From NCBI GenBank assembly GCA_963748545.1, contig CAVVJO010000014.1, positions 1 through 64,000 on the forward strand: 64,000 nt of DNA. Direction: 5' to 3'. Below are positions 62,829 to 64,000 of the stretch, piece after piece. Both the position numbers and the translations under genes were made by a program. This DNA is from Roseiarcus sp963748545. GTDB lineage: Bacteria > Pseudomonadota > Alphaproteobacteria > Rhizobiales > Beijerinckiaceae. Positions within the stretch are counted from its first letter, which is position 1. Each line of letters starts with the position of its first letter. The notes under the pieces are model-generated. The model saw nothing but the letters and a program-made list of their open reading frames with translations, was not told the origin of the DNA and did no database searches.

Positions 62829-63809
62829 ATGAACCGCCGTCAGTTCGGCCGGGCCGCCGCCGCGGCGTCCAGCCTCTGGCTCGCGCCGGCCTTCGCCCAG
62901 CGCGTCGACAAATACGCCGAGCAGCTCCAGAACGGCGAATACACGTGGAATCCGGAGCGCTCGCCGGGCGGCCCGGTGCTGGTGATCGTCTCGCTGCCCG
63001 ACCAACTCGTGCACGTCTATCGCAACGGCGTGCGCATCGGCGCCTCGACCTGCTCGACCGGCAAGCTCGGACACCGGACGCCGACCGGGGTGTTCAAGAT
63101 CCTGCAGAAGGACAAGAACCACCGCTCCTCGACCTACAACAACGCGCCGATGCCGAACATGAACCGGCTCACCTGGTCGGGGATCGCCCTGCACGCCGGA
63201 CAATTGCCGGGCTATCCGGCCTCGCACGGCTGCGTGCGCCTGCCGAAAGAGTTTTCGGCGCTGCTGTTCGGGATCACCAAGGTCGGCATGACCGTTGTGA
63301 TCGCCGACGACGCCTCGCAGCCGGATGAGGTGGCCCATCCCGGCATGGTGCTCGGCGAATACGCGGCGCGCGAGTTCAACGCCGTCGACGCCTCGATCAT
63401 GGCCTCCGAATATTCGGAAGGGCACGAGGGCGGCCCTCATTCGCCGAGCGTTGTCGTCTCGAGCGCGGACCGTTCGATCATCGTGTTGGATAACGGCGCG
63501 GTCGTCGCCCGCGGCGCGGTCGAGATCGCCGACCCTCAGGAGCCGCTCGGCGAGCGCGTCTTCACGCTCGCCGGCGCCGACGATCAGGACGGCGTGCTCA
63601 GGTGGAACGCCGCCGAGATCGGAAAGCTGACCAAGGCGGTCGGCGCCGACAACGCCTCGGCCATCAGGCGGATCAAGGCCGATCCCGCGGTGCGCGAGGC
63701 GATCCGCAAGCGCCTGAAATTCGGCCTGACCGTTGTGACGACCGACGAGAAGGCTGACGCCCGGACCCGTTCGGGCGAGGGGTTCGTTGTGTTGGGCGGG
63801 ACCGGCTGA
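62829..63809 (+). CDS. L,D-transpeptidase (YkuD domain), exported
   Basis: A 326-residue protein with a twin-Arg-like N-terminus (MNRRQFGRAAAAASSLWLAP) and cleavage near AFA. The YkuD catalytic site is GYPASHGCVRLPKEFSALLF with the nucleophilic Cys and the His preceding it, and GIALHAGQLPG supplies the upstream His. The C-terminal 150 residues (SVVVSSADRSIIVLDNGAVV) form an extra domain of unknown role. It probably crosslinks peptidoglycan or attaches proteins to it. It converges with tamB, ends separated by 7 bases. Confidence 0.92.
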   Translation: MNRRQFGRAAAAASSLWLAPAFAQRVDKYAEQLQNGEYTWNPERSPGGPVLVIVSLPDQLVHVYRNGVRIGASTCSTGKLGHRTPTGVFKILQKDKNHRSSTYNNAPMPNMNRLTWSGIALHAGQLPGYPASHGCVRLPKEFSALLFGITKVGMTVVIADDASQPDEVAHPGMVLGEYAAREFNAVDASIMASEYSEGHEGGPHSPSVVVSSADRSIIVLDNGAVVARGAVEIADPQEPLGERVFTLAGADDQDGVLRWNAAEIGKLTKAVGADNASAIRRIKADPAVREAIRKRLKFGLTVVTTDEKADARTRSGEGFVVLGGTG

Positions 63810-63816
63810 GCGCCGC

Positions 63817-64000
63817 CTACTTGAACTCCCACTCCGCGCCCACGCCGACGTCGGTTCCTCCGGAGGCGTCGACGCCGGCCTGCAGGCGGATGTGGCGGGT
63901 GACGTCGAGGTTGACGTTGACGCCGTTGTCCTGCGGCTGGACGCCGGTTGTGACGTCCACGCTGATCCGGTCGTTGATGGTGCGGCCAAGTCCCAGGAGA
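63817..64000 (-). CDS. tamB: Translocation and assembly module TamB, C-terminal fragment
   Basis: Only the last 60 residues are in the window: LLGLGRTINDRISVDVTTGV, QPQDNGVNVNLDVTRHIRLQ and GVDASGGTDVGVGAEWEFK. This is the strongly conserved end of the TamB (DUF490) domain, a beta-rich periplasm-spanning protein that carries lipids or helps outer-membrane protein assembly together with TamA. The rest of the gene lies beyond the right edge. Confidence 0.78.
   Translation of the reverse strand, partial: LLGLGRTINDRISVDVTTGVQPQDNGVNVNLDVTRHIRLQAGVDASGGTDVGVGAEWEFK

Overview
The window is GC-rich with alphaproteobacterial gene content, most likely Hyphomicrobiales (Rhizobiales) in the Beijerinckiaceae / Methylocystaceae / Methylobacteriaceae neighbourhood. 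Supporting signs are the DUF4170 - DUF374 acyltransferase - waaA - lpxK cluster, the Zur-box-controlled znuA/znuCB locus, the xdhA-xdhB pair and a CGTCATTGCGAG-type palindromic repeat. The genus call is inference. Many genes, including thrS, carry single-base frameshifts that are best explained as sequence errors in a draft assembly. The affected reading frames are stitched together below and flagged.

Layout. 1-3.1 kb: tail of an aldehyde dehydrogenase, DUF779, an OmpR-type response regulator, a cyclic-nucleotide-binding protein, a zincin metallopeptidase and an HNH endonuclease. 3.1-13.2 kb: an exopolysaccharide-type island with a NusG-like antiterminator, three glycosyltransferases, two serine-acetyltransferase-like proteins, a flippase, a stand-alone carrier protein and an adenylation enzyme. 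This part has a dense run of frameshifts and ends abruptly at about 13.19 kb, where the adenylation gene meets the last codons of what looks like lpxI followed by lpxB. 13.2-22.6 kb: lpxB, a GNAT, 8-oxoguanine deaminase, an NMT1-type ABC importer, cytochrome c, methyltransferases and small exported proteins. 22.6-28 kb: moeA-moaC, a mercury-type MerR regulator with its operator and an isochorismatase-like hydrolase, serA and a zinc alcohol dehydrogenase. 28-38 kb: a glycosyltransferase, acylphosphatase, thrS, xdhA-xdhB, a palindromic repeat, cytochrome P460 and xdhC. 38-43.6 kb: a hydroxyacid dehydrogenase, a VOC protein, a Gly/His-rich exported protein, and divergent zur / znuA-znuC-znuB with a clear Zur box.

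43.8-51.6 kb is the outstanding region: a putative RiPP (ribosomally made, post-translationally modified peptide) cluster. A translationally coupled ycaO-tfuA pair reads left. Divergent from it are a Cys-free 110-residue candidate precursor, a HExxH-type peptide-modification protein, a radical SAM/SPASM maturase of the cyclophane-forming kind, and two further HExxH proteins. I know of no characterised pathway with this set.

51.8-64 kb: recJ, gltS, glutaminase, a transglutaminase-like protein, a LysE exporter, a thioesterase, then a lipid A / LPS cluster (inositol-monophosphatase-like protein, DUF4170, DUF374 acyltransferase, waaA, lpxK), an L,D-transpeptidase and the C-terminus of tamB.

Functional links: molybdenum cofactor genes (moaC, moeA) serve the molybdo-flavoenzyme XdhAB, which XdhC matures. 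8-oxoguanine deaminase and xanthine dehydrogenase both feed purine catabolism to urate. GltS and glutaminase form a glutamate module. No tRNA, rRNA, insertion sequence, phage gene or CRISPR array was recognised.
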